DNA from: Thermohalobaculum sp963822985
GTDB taxonomy: Bacteria; Pseudomonadota; Alphaproteobacteria; Rhodobacterales; Rhodobacteraceae
Length of the DNA: 64,000 bases
NCBI GenBank assembly: GCA_963822985.1
Contig: CAWGJU010000013.1
Span: 1-64,000, forward strand
Direction of reading: 5' to 3'
Part shown: piece after piece, positions 1-8,185 of the stretch
Layout: each line of letters begins with the position of its first letter
How positions within the stretch are numbered: the stretch's first letter is position 1
Notes under the pieces: generated by a model
The model's input: only the letters and a program-made list of their open reading frames with translations
Told to the model about the DNA's origin: nothing
Databases searched by the model: none
Translations under genes and position numbers: made by a program

Positions 1-158
1 GAGGATGTCTGCCATTTCTGGGTCCAATGGCATCCAACGTTGTCCACTTTTTCATGCTGCAATAGATAGTTAAAGCAGATTCATTGATTGACAGCGTCCC
101 AGGACGACCGGCAAAATCCCAACTAAAATGTGGGATGTTTTGTGGGTTGTGAGTTCGA
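1..158. other. Left edge, non-coding, upstream of integrase
   Basis: No gene is visible. The stretch immediately upstream of an integrase gene is where an attachment site would be expected, but I find no tRNA 3' end and no matching direct repeat near 13.5 kb, so no att site can be called. Confidence 0.4.
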
Positions 159-1367
159 ATGCGAAAGTCAGGACACCATCCGGATAAGGCACTAACGGCG
201 CTCAAGATCCGAACGCTGAGCAAGGCCGGTCGATACGCCGATGGCAATGGTCTCTATCTCGTCGTTGATGCCTCGGGCGCGAAGCGCTGGATGCTTCGGA
301 CGGTCGCTCAGGGGCGACGGCGGGATGTCGGGCTCGGAAGTGCGCGGCTGGTATCTCTGGCAGAGGCGCGTGAGCGCGCAGCAGCTCTTCGGAAGGTTGC
401 CCGTGATGGTGGCGATCCCGTTGCCGAGCGACGACGGGCTTCGGTGATCGTCCCCACTTTCGAGAAGGCCGCTCGCAAAGTCCATGGAGAACACAAAACC
501 GGATGGCGTAACGGAAAGCATGCTGACCAGTGGCTGAACACGTTAACGCAGCATGTCTTTCCGACTATCGGTAATCGACCGGTCAATCAGATCGAGACAT
601 CCGACATCCTTCGCGTCTTGTCACCGATCTGGTTGACCAAGCCGGAGACCGCGCGTCGTGTTAAACAACGTATTGGCCTTGTACTGGATTGGGCCAAGAC
701 GGCAGGCCATCGGGCCGGTGACAATCCGGCCGACGGCGTTTCGTTGGGCCTTCCGAAGCAACGTGATCAGCGGCGTCACTTCAAGGCGATCCCCTATGCC
801 GAGATCCCGGCTTTCTTGAAGGAACTCTGGGCAACAGAGGACGTTGCAGAGACTGTAAAGCTGGCCTTCGAGTTTCTGATCCTCACGGCAGCGCGCACAA
901 GCGAAGTGGTGCTGGCGACCTGGGACGAGATCGATATCGAACAGAAGATCTGGACCATTCCCGGCAAACGAATGAAGGCCGGTCGGGATCACCGTGTTCC
1001 TCTTTCACCGAGAGCTATTGAGATAGTGGCCAGAGCCAAGGAACTTTCGACGGGTGGCGACTATGTCTTTCCGGGCCGTTCTACGGGCAAGCCGCTGTCG
1101 AACATGGCCTTTCTCATGGTCTTGAGACGTCTGAAGGTGCAGGCTACCGCGCATGGTTTTCGATCGGCCTTCAGGGACTGGGCAGCCGAGCGCACGAACT
1201 ATCCAAGAGACGTCTGTGAAATGGCCTTGGCTCATACCATCAAGAACAAGGTTGAGGCCGCTTACAGGCGCGGAGACCTGCTCGACAAGCGCCGGTCACT
1301 CATGGAGACATGGGCCACCTATGTTCACACCACGAGCGCTGATGTCGTGGCGCTGAGAACAGGGTAA
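159..1367 (+). CDS. Tyrosine recombinase, P4-type integrase
   Basis: This 402-residue protein has the layout of P4-like prophage and island integrases: an N-terminal DUF4102-type arm-binding domain, a core-binding domain at roughly residues 100-200, and a C-terminal catalytic domain. The catalytic domain shows the first arginine in TAARTSEVV, the HGFR box (H-x-x-R), and a late tyrosine in VEAAYRRGDLL. Such enzymes integrate and excise genomic islands by site-specific strand exchange. It is the first gene of the less GC-rich arm and is followed 2 bp later by an unknown gene and then an AlpA-type regulator, a common order at island ends. Length is normal for the family and no frameshift is seen. 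The family assignment is firm; the extent of the element it mobilises is not. Confidence 0.93.
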   Translation: MRKSGHHPDKALTALKIRTLSKAGRYADGNGLYLVVDASGAKRWMLRTVAQGRRRDVGLGSARLVSLAEARERAAALRKVARDGGDPVAERRRASVIVPTFEKAARKVHGEHKTGWRNGKHADQWLNTLTQHVFPTIGNRPVNQIETSDILRVLSPIWLTKPETARRVKQRIGLVLDWAKTAGHRAGDNPADGVSLGLPKQRDQRRHFKAIPYAEIPAFLKELWATEDVAETVKLAFEFLILTAARTSEVVLATWDEIDIEQKIWTIPGKRMKAGRDHRVPLSPRAIEIVARAKELSTGGDYVFPGRSTGKPLSNMAFLMVLRRLKVQATAHGFRSAFRDWAAERTNYPRDVCEMALAHTIKNKVEAAYRRGDLLDKRRSLMETWATYVHTTSADVVALRTG

Positions 1368-1369
1368 CA

Positions 1370-2026
1370 ATGTCGTCAGACAACGAGAAAGAGTCAGGCT
1401 ACGAGATAGACATTTCCCACTGGGGCCGCATGGCCCGATGGGAGTTGGAAGAGGCTGTTGTTCTGGCCTTGGGAAGAGACCCGGACTCGGTCTCGCGCAA
1501 TGACCTCAAGAACGACACGGAATCCGACTTCGGGAAGCAGTTCGCTAAGGCATACCGACTCGCGCAGCGGGCACGGGAACACGCCACTTTCTATTTTCCC
1601 ATCAATCCGTGCGACTTCGTCGAATGGGCCAGGACAATCGAGTTTCCGTTTCCAGAGAACTTGGCCGCTGAAGTCATCAAGGCGAGTCCGGACCATATCA
1701 ACTACCGTTCAAAATATGAGCCTCTGCTGGCCGAACATGAGGCAGCGCTCAAGGAAATCGAACGCCTCAGGACGCAACCAGCAGAACCACCTCAAGAGAA
1801 GGGACTGTCTAGCAAAGAACGCGCGACGGCGCTCAAACTCATCATCGGCATGGCGATCAAAGGGTATAGTTTCGACCCGGCTGCAGCGCGCAGCGGGACG
1901 GCATCCGAGATAGCGTCTGATTTACACGAACTTGGAATGTCGATCGACGAGGACACGGTGCGGAAGTGGATCAAGGACGCGGCTGCCGAGATACTGCCGG
2001 GTGATTCCAGTCAGGAGGACCGATAA
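1370..2026 (+). CDS. Hypothetical protein co-transcribed with the integrase
   Basis: This 218-residue acidic, soluble protein starts 2 bp after the integrase stop, so the two are almost certainly one transcript. I recognise no catalytic motif. A charged helical stretch at about residues 110-145 could be a short coiled coil, and the last third (TASEIASDLHELGMSIDEDTV) has the spacing of a helix-turn-helix, so DNA binding is possible. No signal peptide or membrane segment is seen. Position between an integrase and an AlpA-like regulator suggests a role in maintenance or transfer of the island. That is inference from context only. Confidence 0.7.
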   Translation: MSSDNEKESGYEIDISHWGRMARWELEEAVVLALGRDPDSVSRNDLKNDTESDFGKQFAKAYRLAQRAREHATFYFPINPCDFVEWARTIEFPFPENLAAEVIKASPDHINYRSKYEPLLAEHEAALKEIERLRTQPAEPPQEKGLSSKERATALKLIIGMAIKGYSFDPAAARSGTASEIASDLHELGMSIDEDTVRKWIKDAAAEILPGDSSQEDR

Positions 2027-2119
2027 CCGAATTCGGTTTGAGGAAAACCGAGTTCGGCCACTGAGAGTCTTGGAACGCGTAAGACGACCTCAGATCTAAT
2101 TGAACCTGAGGTAATCCCG

Positions 2120-2347
2120 ATGCACAAAGATGGCCTTCCCGAAACGGGCTTCGTCCGCCTTTCGTCGATCCTTGCGCCAACCGGCCCTATCCCCGTCGGC
2201 AAGTCCACTTGGTGGGCCGGCGTAAAGTCGGGACGATTTCCGAAGCCGATTAAGCTGGCACCGAGGATCACCGTTTGGCGGGTGGAAGACATACGGTCTC
2301 TCATTATTCGAGGCCGGCATATCGGGTCGCCGCCTTCCTCAGGCTGA
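2120..2347 (+). CDS. AlpA-family helix-turn-helix regulator / excisionase-like
   Basis: This 75-residue protein fits the AlpA/MerR-like small DNA-binding family. FVRLSSIL introduces the winged-helix region, IPVGKSTWWAGVKSGRFPKP is the helix-turn-helix with the typical S-x-x-W...G-x-F-P pattern, and ITVWRVEDI matches the V/A-W-x-x-x-D-I end of the fold. Family members control integrase expression or assist excision of P4-like elements. It lies on the integrase strand 93 bp downstream of the unknown gene, which agrees with a control role in the same element. Length is typical for the family. Confidence 0.85.
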   Translation: MHKDGLPETGFVRLSSILAPTGPIPVGKSTWWAGVKSGRFPKPIKLAPRITVWRVEDIRSLIIRGRHIGSPPSSG

Positions 2348-3352
2348 AGCCGAGCGAGTCGAGTGACACTTATGCGTGCAGAAGCCGTAAATATCTTTGC
2401 CGACTTTGGTCGTGGCGTTTAGCTGAATTTCGTATGCATGAACGAGAATGGCGGATTTCCACCAGAAACGCATTGTTGTCGAAGGTGTGTGTTCGTCGCG
2501 GTGTATCCCTTGTTGTTGCTGACGATGTCAGACAACCTAGGCACTACTTTGGCTAGAACTTATGTTTGGAGTCGGGTGGTTTCCTCGGTAGCAGTCGCCA
2601 GATCCTTTGAAACCGGCAGAAATCCGCTAAAGCAGTGATCATGTAGGGTGGTCTTGTAGAGTGGAATCAGAGTGCCCGAAGGGTACTCTCGATCTACTCC
2701 GCAACTACTCGGATTCTAGTGTCGGATCTACTGGTTTTCTAAACTCTTTTCGAACCCAATTTACCTACTCGACGCGGCCGAAAAGTGCCACTTTTCGGCC
2801 AAATCGAAATCGTCGAGCACGTTTGGTCGCAAAATGTCGCGACTTAGCCGCTTTGCGATAGGTCGCTGTTTTGGGGTTGTTAGTTCTTATTTGCTGCCGC
2901 AGTCGGTGCGACAATTTTCGATCTTTATGCTGGCGTCGTCCAGATCCTAGAACCAGTGTTGGTCCAAGCACTCGAGCCAAACGCTAGTATTGAAGCTTTC
3001 GATATACGCGTTGTCCGTCGGCTTGTGCGGCGGTTCCTAGCTCAGTCTGACAGGTCGATACTTCTTCATCGGCTGACCGTCGCCTTTGAACATTAGGTTT
3101 AGCGCCGCATAGAAATCCGAAATTGCAGCGTCACCTATTGCTCGTTCATAACAATTCTGTCCTTTCCAGACTGTTCAGATGCGATGTTCGGAATGGTAGA
3201 CGCCTAAAGGCATGCCACTGAAATCGGAATTACCCGGTGGCTCTTTCTGGACTGCCACCGCACAAGAAATACCTACTATCCCCACCGTGATCACACCGCC
3301 CATTTTCCCGTAATATTCGCCGGATGATCGGTGTCCTATGTCGCGCCAATTT
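2348..3352. other. Decayed intergenic stretch, no intact gene
   Basis: About 1 kb without a credible intact reading frame. It holds an IS3-family transposase remnant on the minus strand (listed separately) and otherwise AT-richer sequence than the rest of the window. Short open frames here are random or fragments. It separates the integrase cluster from the 3' end of the collagen/secretion operon. Confidence 0.6.
2930..3060 (-). pseudogene. IS3-family transposase (orfB) remnant
   Basis: Read on the minus strand, the DNA around 3010-2985 encodes KPTDNAYIESF. This matches the conserved D-N-A-x-I-E-S/A-F region of IS3-family orfB that contains the last catalytic glutamate. It is followed by WLECLDQHWF, a stop, then DLDDASIK, which parallels the usual ECL..HWF.SLDDA block. 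The fragment has in-frame stops and no start or remaining catalytic residues, so it is dead. It shows that the left arm has received and lost an insertion sequence. Confidence 0.75.
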
Positions 3353-5377
3353 TCAGGCCGTTGCCCGCCCGTATCCCGAAACCGCCTTGTCAGAATTGCT
3401 CGATCGTGGGGAAAATTCGCTAACAGTCAGTTCGCGCTCTACGCAATTCATGATCTGTGAGGCATCTCGGTTTCCGCGCAGGATGTAGCCATAGACTTGG
3501 CGATTATCCAAATACTGTGGAGTACCGCTCTTGCGGGCAGCTTCAGAAAAGACCACGTATTCGTTGCGATCCGTGCCGTCATCATATGCCAGATCAGTCA
3601 GCACGTCGGCGCGTACCAAATAGGTGCCGTTAACGACCGGTACCTCCAGCACGCCTCGGACTCTCCGATCGAGAATCCATGCGTACTGCGCACACTCCTT
3701 GTAATAGCCATGTGCGTCAGTCTCGGCGTGGAAGTTCGAAAAGCGATCGCTTGCGTCACTCGAGCGCAGGAACGGAGCGACAATCGGTAGATTGAGCGCG
3801 ACCATCTCACGTAGCGTGCAGGGTCGAACAAAATTGTCTGTGTCCAGAACGAAGCAGAAATCGCACTTATATTCCGGCGTGCGGTTCAACATGGCTTCCC
3901 GAATATCCGCGAGAGTCCGGGGCCGTTCAGCACCCTCCTCACGAACCCTGAACGCTCCGGCGCTGGTGCCGATGTCATCGGTCTCGAACTCCACCCCAGC
4001 GTAAAGTTCGCCCACCCGATCCAGCCATTCCTGCAGGAGTTGCTCGGTCCGATCCATACTGTCGTAGGTTCGGATGCACAGAACGATCGAAGACTTGGGA
4101 TAATCCAGATTCTCGACGCACTCCAGATAGAGCGGCAAAGTCGCTTCCTTCTTATTCGCGACGATCGCGAGAAGCACACGAGGGGCGGTTGCCAAGACTG
4201 AGCGGAGTGGTCTCGGCTGCTTTAGTTCATGCTGCGCGACCAAACTTTCCGAACTGCGCGATCCCGCGCTTGGATCTTCCTGCAATTTTTCGCTCGCAAA
4301 TCGCGCATTTTCCAACGCGCGACGTTTGTCTGCCGCGGAGAGTTGGGGGCCAGCAAGAATTGTCAGATTGGCGTCGAGGCAGTCACGGTAATGCCCGGCC
4401 CAATATGCGTTGACCGAGAATTCATCTAGCAGGCCGGTCTTATAGATCCAGGATTTAACGAATAGCGCAGAAGAAGGAAAATCAATTGCCAGACCCCGCT
4501 TCGCGAGTTGATATCCCTCCTCGAAGCGACCTCTTTCGCGGCAAAGCCTACTGGCCTTGTACAAGGCCTCTGATCGCGTTGGCAAAGCATCCGAAGCGCG
4601 AAGGTACGCTGCGATGACGGCCTGATCGGGATGGTCGAGCTGCTCCATCAGCTGAGCGGCACTATAGAGACTGATAAATACCTCCTCCTGCCAAAACCCG
4701 AGTTCGGCCCGCGCCAAGTAATGCTCCAATGACTTTTCCGGTTCTCGGCAGTCGCGATAGCTCTGCGCGAGATAAAACCGGTAGCGGGCGCGCAGGAAAG
4801 GGTTCGTCTCCGTCCGTAGCGCGGCCTCGAGCACGGCGACGTCCCGGCGATAAGTCTCCGGGTCCTTCCGGCGCGCCCCGTCATGATTGCGCCGCATGCG
4901 AATGTTTGGAAGTTGGTCGGGCGGGCCCGCACCCTCGCATGTCAGATACTCATGCAACACGCCTTCATAGCGCCAAGGAAGAGTGCCGCGAACCAGCTGT
5001 ATCCGCTCGTACACGATGGAGGCATCCGCGATCTCGATCATATACGCGTCGGCGATCAGCTCTGGAAGGACGGCAGGCTCCACAAACTCCAAAGCGTCGT
5101 CGGCATCGATGATCAGCGCGTAATCACACTTCCCGCGCGCGAACTCCAGCGCTTCGGAGCGATTATGGGCGAAATCCTGCCAGGGCCGCTCATGCAATTC
5201 CCCCGGAACATCACGCAGATGCTCGCGGATGATATCTTGAGTGCCGTCGGTGGAACCCGTGTCCACTATCACCCATCGGTCGATGATGGGCCGGACACTG
5301 TCGATGCACCGGCGAATGACTGCCGCCTCGTTCTTGACGATCATATTCAGGCAAACGACCTGGCCAGCCGCGTTCAT
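3353..5377 (-). CDS. Two-domain glycosyltransferase: GT2 domain + TPR-like linker + procollagen-galactosyltransferase-like domain
   Basis: From the ATG at 5377 the protein has 674 residues. Residues 6-200 form a family-2 glycosyltransferase domain (MIVKNEAAVIRRC, VDTGSTDGT, metal-binding DADD at 91-94). Residues 200-370 look like helical TPR-type repeats. Residues 400-640 resemble the N-terminal GT domain of animal collagen galactosyltransferases and PLOD enzymes: LPLYLECVENLDYPK, a DxD motif in LDTDN (512-514), PIVAPFL, RFSNFHAETDAHGYYK, VPVVNGTYLV and a late VYGYILRGN. It is the last gene of an operon starting with a Gly-X-Thr collagen-like protein, so that protein is the obvious acceptor. 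Sugar, acceptor residue (Thr or Lys) and the division of labour between domains are inference. An upstream in-frame extension to 5509 lacks family similarity, hence the start chosen. Confidence 0.85.
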   Translation of the reverse strand: MNAAGQVVCLNMIVKNEAAVIRRCIDSVRPIIDRWVIVDTGSTDGTQDIIREHLRDVPGELHERPWQDFAHNRSEALEFARGKCDYALIIDADDALEFVEPAVLPELIADAYMIEIADASIVYERIQLVRGTLPWRYEGVLHEYLTCEGAGPPDQLPNIRMRRNHDGARRKDPETYRRDVAVLEAALRTETNPFLRARYRFYLAQSYRDCREPEKSLEHYLARAELGFWQEEVFISLYSAAQLMEQLDHPDQAVIAAYLRASDALPTRSEALYKASRLCRERGRFEEGYQLAKRGLAIDFPSSALFVKSWIYKTGLLDEFSVNAYWAGHYRDCLDANLTILAGPQLSAADKRRALENARFASEKLQEDPSAGSRSSESLVAQHELKQPRPLRSVLATAPRVLLAIVANKKEATLPLYLECVENLDYPKSSIVLCIRTYDSMDRTEQLLQEWLDRVGELYAGVEFETDDIGTSAGAFRVREEGAERPRTLADIREAMLNRTPEYKCDFCFVLDTDNFVRPCTLREMVALNLPIVAPFLRSSDASDRFSNFHAETDAHGYYKECAQYAWILDRRVRGVLEVPVVNGTYLVRADVLTDLAYDDGTDRNEYVVFSEAARKSGTPQYLDNRQVYGYILRGNRDASQIMNCVERELTVSEFSPRSSNSDKAVSGYGRATA

Positions 5378-5456
5378 AGCTGGCGCCGAGCGTTTACAAG
5401 GTCGGCGGTTGCGCGACCCGCATAGGATAACGTGTCCATTCGCATCACCATCGTCC

Positions 5457-6323
5457 CTAAATACCGGCGAGGAGAGCCCGCAACTGCATGGGCAATCGGC
5501 CGGGCGCACCCAGCTCGGAGCAGCTCTCTTCCCAGAGATCGAAAAAGTTTTGAAGGGGAACGCTGGTACGCCCCGCCCAGCGGTTCAGTGCTCCCATATC
5601 TGCGATGGCGGACTCGTCGTTCTCCAGCAGACCAAGCATGGTGGAGACGGCGCCGCGGGCTGCATCGACGCCTCCATGCGTACTGAGAAGTGCGGCATTC
5701 GAATTGAACCACGTGCTGAAGGCGGCGGCATTACGTCCGCCACCGGCCTTGCGGGATTCGGCAAGAAGGGTGGCCCTGTAAGTTCGAATTGAGTTCCCAT
5801 AGGCAGAGTCGTCCGGGAACGGAGGCTTGCGCGACCAGTCGTCGGCCAGAAGCCTGAGCCCGCGTAGAGAAAACGCCTCGACCAATGCTTCCTCAACCCA
5901 CTGACACGGGTTGCGCGGCTCGGCATTACGTTCCCAGCTGTTGCACAGGACGTGCCCCAACTCGTGCCCGAATTGATATGCAAGATTGCACCAGTCACGG
6001 TTGCCGACAACCACGTTGATCCAGGCCGTCTTCGGGAGCTCGGTGTGGAGCCAGATCCCTGGATTGCTTCCGCAGCGATCGTCCACACGAAGTTTTTCTG
6101 GCTGATGATCGGATACGAGGTCAATGCCGCTCAAACAGGCCGCGCGCATGGACTCCATTACGGCCGCGGCGTCCGACGTCGCCGACCCGCCCCACATGCC
6201 TCCAAGTTCCAAGGGAGCGGTACGCAATGTCATGGTGGGGTACGTGGCGTGCGCGGCCATCATTTTCAACGGCGGCGACATGGCTGCCGTGAGCCGGTGC
6301 GACGCGGAAGGGCCCCACATCAT
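5457..6323 (-). CDS. Putative zinc metallopeptidase-like protein (HELGH)
   Basis: The 288-residue product carries QFGHELGHVL at residues 118-127. This is a clear HExxH zinc motif (H120, E121, H124), followed about 20 residues later by QWVEEALVEAF, whose glutamates could supply the third ligand as in gluzincins. A tryptophan/cysteine-rich stretch precedes the motif, and no convincing signal peptide or membrane segment is seen. The start codon overlaps the stop of the upstream Sel1-repeat gene (ATGATG at 6318-6323), indicating translational coupling. In the operon it lies between the Sel1 protein and the collagen-type glycosyltransferase. A role in trimming the exported collagen-like protein, or in maturation of the secretion apparatus, is possible but unproven. 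I do not recognise a named family. Confidence 0.75.
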   Translation of the reverse strand: MMWGPSASHRLTAAMSPPLKMMAAHATYPTMTLRTAPLELGGMWGGSATSDAAAVMESMRAACLSGIDLVSDHQPEKLRVDDRCGSNPGIWLHTELPKTAWINVVVGNRDWCNLAYQFGHELGHVLCNSWERNAEPRNPCQWVEEALVEAFSLRGLRLLADDWSRKPPFPDDSAYGNSIRTYRATLLAESRKAGGGRNAAAFSTWFNSNAALLSTHGGVDAARGAVSTMLGLLENDESAIADMGALNRWAGRTSVPLQNFFDLWEESCSELGAPGRLPMQLRALLAGI

Positions 6324-8185
6324 CCGCCGCCAACGACGGTAGGCGCGACCGCATCGAGCGCGGTATCGACAGCCGCGAATCGTCGATCTTCAACCGTTGG
6401 GTCGGAGTGGAGAATCGCTAGTTCACCGGCCGCCTCGGGCACGCCCTGAGACACGGCCCGTTCGTACCAGCGACGTGCCGTCTCCATGTCCGGAGGTCCA
6501 CCCAAACCCCTGGCTGCGTAGCGTGCGAACATAAGTGCGGCTATCGGATGTCCGCACTCGGCGCTTTGGGCGTACCAGTTCCGGGCCACCACGCGGTCGG
6601 TTTCAATATCGTGGCCTCCGCCATGTAGTGCTCCAAGCGCAAACATGGCAGCGGCGTTCCCCGCAAGGGTCGCACGCAGGAACCAGGTTTTCGCCAACAG
6701 ATGATCGCGCGGTACTCCATTCCCATTCACGTAGAGTTCCGCCAGCGACACCTGAGCTTCAGCCATGCCCGCATCCGCTGCACGGGCGAACCAGTCCGCG
6801 GCCTCCGCAAAATCTTGCGCCACGCCGCGTCCCTCGACAAGCATTCGGCCATACCAATATTGCGCACTCACTACGCCCTCCGCGGCGCGTCTCAGCCACA
6901 GGGCAGCATTCGCGTCATCGCGCGTTACGCCTATACCTTCGGCGAGGCAAACACCGTAGTTGTACGCGCCGACCAGATCGCCCTGCCCCGCTGCACGTTC
7001 AAACCATTTATGGGCGGGTGGCAGATCGTGCGCGAGAGCGGAAAGCTTTCCCGACTGCAGCATCGTAGCGAGATCGGCCTGGGCGGACGGATCGCCGGCG
7101 TCGGCCGCGCACCTCAACCATCTGACGGCCTCTCCTAAATCCAGCGCCACGCCGGCACCGGTCAGATGGAGCGTTCCGAGCGAGCGCGCCGCGGCCTTAT
7201 GACCACGCTCGGCGGCGGTACGATACCAATGTGCGGCCTCGGTATAGTTTGGCGGAACGCTGCCGCCGCGACTGTAGATATCGCCGAGCCGCGCGGCCGC
7301 CTCCGCGTCTCCGGCAATGGCCGCGCGACGCAACCATGTCTCGCCGTTCAATAAGTCCTCCGGCCCGCCGCAGCCTTCAACCATCATTATGCCGAGCCTG
7401 GTCTGCGCATTGGCGAGGCCGGCTTCGGCCGCGACCTCGTAGTGCCGCCGCGCGTCCGTCTCGTTCCGCTCCGTGCCGAGGCCATGCTCGGAAACCACGC
7501 CCAGTAGATAATATGCGGTGGGCAATCCGCTCTTCGCCAAGCTAAGCAATTCGTCGCGGGCGGCGCATGTCTTCTCCTTGGTATCTGCACGCTTCATCAA
7601 CGCGATGACGTAACCCAAGCGCCCCTGCGGGCAATCTTGTTCGGCGGACTTGCGGTACCACTCGAATGCCGCGTCGGCATCGCGCAATTCGGCCGGTCCG
7701 GAAGAGAGGATATGGCCCAGGATTGCTTGAGCCTCCGCAGCGCCCTCGTCTGCCGCCCTTCGCGCCCAGAGCAACGCGGCCTGGTAATCGGCACCAGAGG
7801 TCTCAACTGACTCGAACAGCCCCGTTTGTGGTTCGACAGCGGTCTTCTGCAATCCGAGCAGATGAAGTTCCGCCAGGCGACACTGCGCACGAAGGTGTCC
7901 GGTTTCGGCGGCCTTGAGAAACCATCGCGCGGCCTCGATCGGATGGCGCGCCGTGCCCTCACCCTTGAGGTAGCACTCGCCGACGATGAACGCCGCGTCC
8001 GCGTCGCCCGCATCGGCCGCGGACGCAAAAAGCGCAAGCGCGCGTTGCGGCGCCATCCTGGACAAGACGCCCGCCCGCTCACGCGCACGCCTAGGCGAGC
8101 GCGCGGCAAACCGATCGAGCAGCTTGTTCAGGACGTTCAATGGAGTGCATGGCGGTTGCTCCTTAGGGCTCGCGAAAGCCGTCAT
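6320..8185 (-). CDS. Sel1-repeat (SLR) protein
   Basis: This protein of about 621 residues is built almost entirely of Sel1-like repeats of about 36 residues. Many copies of the A-x-x-W/Y-Y/F-x-x-A-A-x-x-G pattern are visible, for example AARWFLKAAETGHLRAQ, AAHWYRTAAERGHKAA, ALWLRRAAEGVVSAQ, ADWFARAADAGMAEAQ and ARNWYAQSAECGHPIA. Such alpha/alpha solenoids are protein-protein scaffolds. The ATG at 8185 is preferred to the TTG at 8191; it overlaps the 3' end of the HlyD gene by 23 bp. No signal peptide is evident, so a cytoplasmic adaptor coupling the collagen-like substrate or the glycosyltransferase to the transporter is a reasonable guess. Repeat assignment is firm, function is not. Confidence 0.88.
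   Translation of the reverse strand: MTAFASPKEQPPCTPLNVLNKLLDRFAARSPRRARERAGVLSRMAPQRALALFASAADAGDADAAFIVGECYLKGEGTARHPIEAARWFLKAAETGHLRAQCRLAELHLLGLQKTAVEPQTGLFESVETSGADYQAALLWARRAADEGAAEAQAILGHILSSGPAELRDADAAFEWYRKSAEQDCPQGRLGYVIALMKRADTKEKTCAARDELLSLAKSGLPTAYYLLGVVSEHGLGTERNETDARRHYEVAAEAGLANAQTRLGIMMVEGCGGPEDLLNGETWLRRAAIAGDAEAAARLGDIYSRGGSVPPNYTEAAHWYRTAAERGHKAAARSLGTLHLTGAGVALDLGEAVRWLRCAADAGDPSAQADLATMLQSGKLSALAHDLPPAHKWFERAAGQGDLVGAYNYGVCLAEGIGVTRDDANAALWLRRAAEGVVSAQYWYGRMLVEGRGVAQDFAEAADWFARAADAGMAEAQVSLAELYVNGNGVPRDHLLAKTWFLRATLAGNAAAMFALGALHGGGHDIETDRVVARNWYAQSAECGHPIAALMFARYAARGLGGPPDMETARRWYERAVSQGVPEAAGELAILHSDPTVEDRRFAAVDTALDAVAPTVVGGG

Noticed and set aside
120..165. tRNA T-loop-like GAGTTCGAAT before the integrase
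   Set aside because: No acceptor stem, anticodon arm or CCA context can be folded around it by eye, so neither a tRNA nor an att site is supported.
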